64,000 nucleotides of DNA. Origin: Dillenia suffruticosa (Eukaryota > Streptophyta > Magnoliopsida > Dilleniales > Dilleniaceae). Of this stretch, positions 58,351-64,000 are shown piece after piece. The notes under the pieces are model-generated. The model saw nothing but the letters and a program-made list of their open reading frames with translations, did not search any database and was not told where the DNA came from. Position 1 is the first letter of the stretch, and every line of letters begins with the position of its first letter. The position numbers and the translations under genes were made by a program. The stretch is from contig JAVTVX010000005.1 of the NCBI GenBank assembly GCA_033439265.1, forward strand, positions 1,808,001 through 1,872,000. Direction: 5' to 3'.

Positions 58351-61300
58351 AAAACCAGAAAAAAGAAATGTGGACATGTCACTAAAATACATCCCTATAT
58401 CTAGAGTTCAGCGCCAAATAACAGTATTAGTAGTTCAGTGAGAGCTACATCTTGTGGAAATATAGTGTTTCATCCTCGTGCATTTTCTTCTTAACTAAAA
58501 TTAAGATGGGAAGGGAGACGGTGGATATATGTAATTTGACTTCATTTATGGAAGTTTATAGGCATGTATATTGGGCCAGCCATGAAATTTCTAAACCAAG
58601 ATAAGATTAAAAAGAGATCCAGAAGCCCAAGTGCAAAAGTTTGGTTGGCTTAATATTTTCTCTGTAAATGGTTTCAGGGTAGTGTTAGGGTTACATTGGG
58701 TTCCACTCAAAGAGCAGAACCAATTTATAGTGTCAAATAGATAGAATATAAGTGACCAAGGAATGAGTGGGAGATAAGGGTGTTTGTTTCTCAAATATTT
58801 TAGATGGAAGGCATATATCAATTTGTTTCATTTACTGGAACAACAGAATGCGTAAATGTCTGACAAGTGGACCAGTTGCATCAAAGAGAATCTATTAAGA
58901 GTTATGCTGATTTAAATATAAGCTGCATCAACGGAATACATATTTATTATCTTGGGAATGCTTTTGATAATATATAAATTTATGTGTGCCGGTTGTGTTA
59001 AAGAACCCTTTCACCATGTAAGTTGTAACCACTGAAGCCAATTGATTCATAACCTCCTCCATTCTTGACAGATATTGTATTCCAAAAATTGATCACAATC
59101 ATGCCGAAGCTTCCAAATGATTTGTTGCATCTCAAAAATGGTGGTGTTTTCCTGATATATAGTATCTACGCATGCATATGAAGTTCTTTGTTTATTTATT
59201 TATCTTTTGGATAAGACCTTATCTTTTTTCCCCCTCTTTTCTTTTTACGATTTCTTTCAGGATATGATTGAAATTGTGTTGGAGATAAAAGATACACATT
59301 TTAGAGAAGTAATGACACCCCTTGTAGATGTGGTTGCAATAGATGCAAGTGCAACACTAATTGATTTTCACAACTTATGGGTCACTCATCAATATTCAAG
59401 GTATGCAGAAGTAGCGATTTGGATGGTTTAGATTGTGGCTTCTTTTAAGAAATATGGTTAGAGTTCAGCTTCTTGTGACATGTTAATCTGGTGGTGATGC
59501 TTCTAGAGTGCCTGTTTTTGAGCAGCGTATTGACAATATTGTTGGTATTGCATATGCTATGGACTTGCTGGATTATGTTCAGAAGGTGGGGGGGGGGGTT
59601 CCTATCTTTTCTCCTCTTTGTAAATTCTGCGCAACCCATTAATAGTAAGCAACAATCTCACAGTTTGCAGAACTATAATCTGTTTCATTTTGAAGGGGGA
59701 GCTATTAGATAGTTCTGTTGTGGGAGATATGGCGCATAAACCTGCTTACTTTGTGCCTGGTAATTATTGACCTGTGTCTTATATTTGCAAATATGCTTTT
59801 TGTTTTTTCTTTTGTTTAATATCTTTTCTTTGTTAACTGTTAAACAAGAACTCCATGGTTGACTTGGATACCATGGAGAAGTTTTCTTTATGCATCTCTG
59901 TGACTGCTATTTCCTCATGCTTTGCTTTTGAATGGTTGAGATGAATTTCATTTATAAAGAGGGCGCATTTACTTTAAAACTCAACTTTAACATCCCTTTT
60001 CCCTGTCCTGGTGTAGTGGTTCAATGACTTGGGTGTTCTTTGCATAGTTTGGAAGACGATCAAAAGCTGGATTCAATTTGTTAGAACATTGTTAAGCACC
60101 CTATGGCAATTTTTGTATTTCCTGACAATTTTGCATTGGATCAATTAGCAGCTTTGCTCCACTATTATCAATCCTATAGATTTGAATTGTGAGAAAAAGC
60201 TCTGTGGCTATAACATTAGACTCCTTAGATCAATCTCTCCCAAATGCAGCAACCTTAAGTGTCTTCTGTACTCTATTTCCTTGGAATTGAATCTCTTCCA
60301 AATACGTGCAACAGCTTAGTAGCTTTGTTCCAGACAATGTACTTGCCTTTAGAAATATGGTTGGCCAGGGGGTGCTGAGGGGCGGGAAGGGTTTGGGGTT
60401 GTGTTTCAAGCATGTGGGTTTAGTTTGAGGTTGGGTAATTTATTATCGGATCCAATTTATTAAATCATTTAAACCTGACTTTATATTAAATGCATGCAAC
60501 CTTAACTTGCTTAGATGAAACTGCAATCAACTTTAGTTTAATAAACTCTTAAACTCATTTTATATGGCTATTTTGTTATTTATAAACTGATGGATTATAA
60601 TGCACATCAATTGTCATTCATGCATTTGATTGCTATAGTGTTTAGCAAGGTATTTTGTCAAAATTAAGAACACCACTTATCATTTCTTAAAATTGTTTCT
60701 TTATATATTAATAATAAAGCCACTATCAGTCAAAATTGAACTATATAAAAACCTGCAAACAAGTGCAGATAGTTTAATGTTAATCATCTGCTTCTATTGA
60801 ACTATATAAATGTAGGTTTACGAAATGTATCTATGGAAAGAGTAGTCATTTACTTTTGCCCTGTGAGTGGGATAGAAAATAATTGAGTTTGTTTTCTACA
60901 ATAAAAAATTTTCTATGTTGCATGACAAGGGAATCCTTTTACAGAAAAAGAAGTGGTCTAATGCTGATGGTTTAGGATTGTTTTATGACTAGGAATCTTC
61001 AGTTTCCTTTAAGAACATTATCTGCGCAAAAGTTTTATTGGTAATGTCATGCTATGAATTCAGTTTTCCCTTTTTCCCCTTTTTTTGTAGATTCAATGTC
61101 TGTCTGGAACCTTCTTAGAGAATTCCGGATCAGGAAGGTTCACATGGCTGTCGTTCTTAATGAATATGGTGGGACTGTTGGAGTAAGTTCCTAGCTTTTC
61201 ACTCTGTAGTACAACTATGTAATAGTTTATGCTTCTTAACTTGCACTATTGGATACTTTACGGTTTTCTTTGGTAAAGGATAGTGCACTCTTAGATGATA

Positions 61301-63689
61301 AATCTGAAGTTTGAATTTCTTCTTCTAAAATTAGAAGGGAATGGTAATCGAAAGTTTTAGTGAAGGTTTAAACATTACAACTAGATGATCGCATGGACAC
61401 AAGGAAATGATGCCTAAAGGGAAGAAACATAGTTTTAATATCTATTATTATTATTATTATTATTTTTTTGTGTGGATAGACAACTGAGGACAATAATAAT
61501 GAGAAATCAGGGATACCAATTTAAAATTGCCCTTTAATAAAACCTTGTATTTTTTGTAATATGGTTATAACGTAGATGCATCTACTTAAATGCATGTGCA
61601 TGCATGTGCTCATTTGTGATCTGGTGTACCATGTGATGGAGCTGAATCTGAAGTGCATTTTTTTTCTCGATGAGCGAATTTTTTTTTTTGTTTCTGTGAC
61701 GTGTGTTACACCCCTGACGGAGTTTGTACCTCTTTCTTTAAACATCTGGGCTATGTCGAGGCTGCCAGCATGGTTGCCTGTAATTAGTGGGGGATGGAGT
61801 CAGACACTCATGTTCATGTTAGATATTGAGTTCTTGACTTGGCCACGAGGTCATATTGAGGAAACTGGAACCTGATCTTAAACATTGGCAAATTTTATGG
61901 TGTCAAATAATGTATGAGCATAGTTGCCAACCTCTTTAGCATTAAGATCTCCGAAATGAGGATATCTTCAAAGTCATGCTTGCTATGGAAGTTAGGAATC
62001 TAATATGCTATATTTGCTTCTAGGAATTGCAGATGCAAGCTTTCATAAATATGCTTCTAGTGTTAACGTCATCTTTCATTGTTTGAATTCATAGATAGTA
62101 ACACTAGAGGATGTGGATGAGGAAATTGTGGGCGAAATCTTTGATGAGAATGATTCAAAGGTACGATTTTCTGTCACGCTTTTTTTTTTGTGTCAAAATT
62201 TATATACTTCCTGTTCCTGGCAACTCATATATGAATTAACAGTTCCAACTTAAAACATTCTCATCGGTTCCTTGTCATACCATATGTGGAACCCTATAAT
62301 TGGTTTGACCATTAGTTTCTCAACAGTACCTTTGGTCCTGGATTCGTTTGATGTCTTGCAAAACAAGCCCACTGCAACTGATATAATCCTATTGAAGGAG
62401 GATGGGGATTAGTCCCGCCAGATCAAGATTTGATGGGAAAAGGAAAAGAAGATCCACAGAGAAGCATAGGAAGCTATGTTTTCAGCAATAGGATTAGAGA
62501 GGACAGACTAAACAAGAGATGCTATTGTATACCTTTCAAAGTCATCCAAACCAGTTCCCCAAAATATTCCCAAAGTAAAATCCACAGAGAAGCATAGAAA
62601 ACTATGTTATTCCGCAAAAGGGATTCATGAGTATAATTTCTGCAAACTGTAGAAATCATCTCGAATTATATGCCTATAACAACTGGAATTATGGCAGTTC
62701 TTAGAGCTCTAGTGTCCTTGGAACCCTCAAAACATATAAAATTCAACATGAGTAACTTGTCAACATTTTGTTTTGTACATACCCACTATTCCTTACCAAC
62801 ATCAAAGAGTATATTCCTTATATTGCCAGCTTTGAGATGTGTATTATTATTCCTTTCCATATTCATCACTTGATATTCCCATAGGTATACATCAAACAGT
62901 GTTTCATTGTCTCTATATGGGAAGATGATGAACAAACACAGTTAGAGTTTTCTTTTAATGGCACTGTTAGTTGACTTCATGAGTTAGACTTGCACTCAAA
63001 ATGGCCTTGATGTTGTAAAATTTAGTAATATGGTGTATGTTCTTGTATCGTCTGAAGGTCCTACGGCCTTTTTTTTTTTTTTTTTTTAATGTTGATGGTC
63101 AACTTTATCCATTTTTACAATACAGGTGTTCTCCAACAGCCTGCAACATTTTTCCCAATTATACAGATGTAGCACATAAGTGTTCATAATTTTCCTTTTA
63201 CTGTGTGAAGTTGTAAGGTTTAGGCTAAACCCTTGCTCTTTCATGAAAAGTAGTCTGCTAACAAGTTTGGCTGTCACACTGATTCCCTAAATCACAGGAA
63301 GAGATACAAAAGAAAACAGGATATGTTGTTATGCGAGCAGAGGGAGTTTTTGATGTTGATGCTAATACATCAATCAATTAGCTCTCAGAAGATCTAAACA
63401 TTAAAATGCCAGAGGTAGGTTTTTCAGTAATGATCTACTGAGAATTGCATATTTTTGGAATTTTTTCGTTAGGTATATATTATATGTTTTTTGGTTTCTT
63501 TGGCAAAAACCAGCTTTGGCTAGTTTCGCTCGACTTTTCTCTAATTGCATTTTTTTTGACCTACGGGACACGATCATGCTTTAACTAGTTTACATGATAT
63601 TGTCTGTCTTTGACTTACATGATGGTGTTTTTGCTTTTTATTGTCTCTGTCTCATAAGCTTTCTAAGCTTAATAAACTGTGGTTAGTTT

Positions 63690-63900
63690 GTCATCATTTA
63701 GTGCCCGTTTGGTAGGACTTTTTTTCAACTTTTCTTCTACTTATAAGGAGAAACAGCAATTAATAACTTTTAAAATAAAATTAAAAGTTGTTTGATAATT
63801 TTACTTTTAAAATCAAACTGATTTCATAACTTTTAAAATACAGTTAAAACTTAAAAATTAAAAGTTAAAAAGAGAGAGATACCATGAGAGTAAATGAATT
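63690..63900. repeat. Possible MITE start (gtgcccgtttggt) in the last intron
   Basis: gtgcccgtttggta followed by an AT-rich interior with repeated aacttttaaaat words is the form of common plant hAT-type MITE ends. The matching far end is not visible, so this is tentative. Confidence 0.35.
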
Positions 63901-63946
63901 TATGATATGAACATATTTGAAATTTTATATCCTTCAAGTAAGGATA

Positions 63947-64000
63947 TACAACAACAACAACAACAAATTGAGCCATAATTCCAATATTGGGGTCGGTCAT
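63947..64000. repeat. Dispersed repeat with (CAA)n and ttggggtcgg core, copy 2
   Basis: (CAA)n followed by attgagcc, ataattccaa and attggggtcgg, matching 56825-56864; it runs off the window end. Confidence 0.6.

Larger units (their letters stand above)
53254..63414 (+). pseudogene. Chloroplast-type DUF21/CBS-domain (CorC-like) gene, broken
   Basis: Resembles Arabidopsis At1g55930/At3g13070, plastid membrane proteins with DUF21, CBS pair and CorC_HlyC domains. Exons seen: 53254-53835 (transit peptide, first DUF21 helices, ending ITALWPWK), 56002-56079, 56244-56347, 57296-57377, 59261-59400, 59507-59585, 59696-59759, 61091-61182, 62095-62160, 63298-63414; phases agree. The CBS part includes VMTPLVDVVAIDAS and VHMAVVLNEYGGTVGIVTLEDV. 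Odd points: a stop TGA at 56307-56309 where relatives have serine, a stop TAG at 63379-63381 where relatives have glutamine (SIDQLSE), and no match between 53836 and 56001 for about 65 residues of the DUF21 domain (the usual VRELAEKEPENGVF to VSAATGVMT part). Introns are large and hold repeats. The gene continues past the window. Most likely a decaying copy; if the two stops are sequence errors, the missing exons still need explaining. Confidence 0.8.

Overview
The window is nuclear DNA of a flowering plant, most likely a eudicot. Intergenic DNA is very AT-rich, genes have GT-AG introns, and the gene families (CYP71D-type P450s, ABCC transporters, an LRR receptor-like protein, a plastid DUF21/CBS protein) are plant families. 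I cannot name the species from sequence alone.

Layout. 0.8-7.3 kb holds a tandem CYP71D-like P450 array: two intact two-exon genes (864-3042 and 4401-6018, each 512 codons without the stop) and a decayed third copy (6526-7335) that lost its second exon and was hit by a small insertion. 7.3-14.1 kb is AT-rich spacer with CT/GA microsatellites, a tandem duplication and a SINE fragment. 14.1-30.9 kb holds two tandem ten-exon ABCC (MRP3-type) transporter genes in the same orientation. The first (14101-19766, 1508 aa) is open. The second (25196-30920) keeps every splice site but carries three single-base frameshifts. Between them lie a hAT-like MITE, a SINE fragment and a 2.56-kb imperfect inverted repeat (21546-24106).

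31-36 kb is rich in short poly-A-tailed insertions with clear target-site duplications. 36.4-42.4 kb is a nearly full-length L1-type LINE on the minus strand, with its target-site duplication, a degraded ORF1, and an ORF2 whose reverse transcriptase has lost its catalytic FADD box. 42.4-47.2 kb is spacer with two SINEs and a distant inverted repeat. 47204-50110 is an intronless LRR receptor-like protein (968 aa). 53254 to the window edge is a DUF21/CBS-domain gene of the chloroplast type; it has two in-frame stops and appears to lack one or two internal exons, so it looks like a decaying copy. It continues beyond the window.

Function. The intact genes fit a defence and detoxification neighbourhood: P450s for specialised metabolism, an ABCC pump that would move conjugates into the vacuole, and a surface receptor of the immune type. 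There is no evidence here that they act as one pathway. The most unusual structures are the long inverted repeat between the ABCC paralogs, the cluster of tiny retroposed insertions (one is a bare T-arm-like hairpin plus poly-A), and the broken state of two otherwise well-preserved genes.
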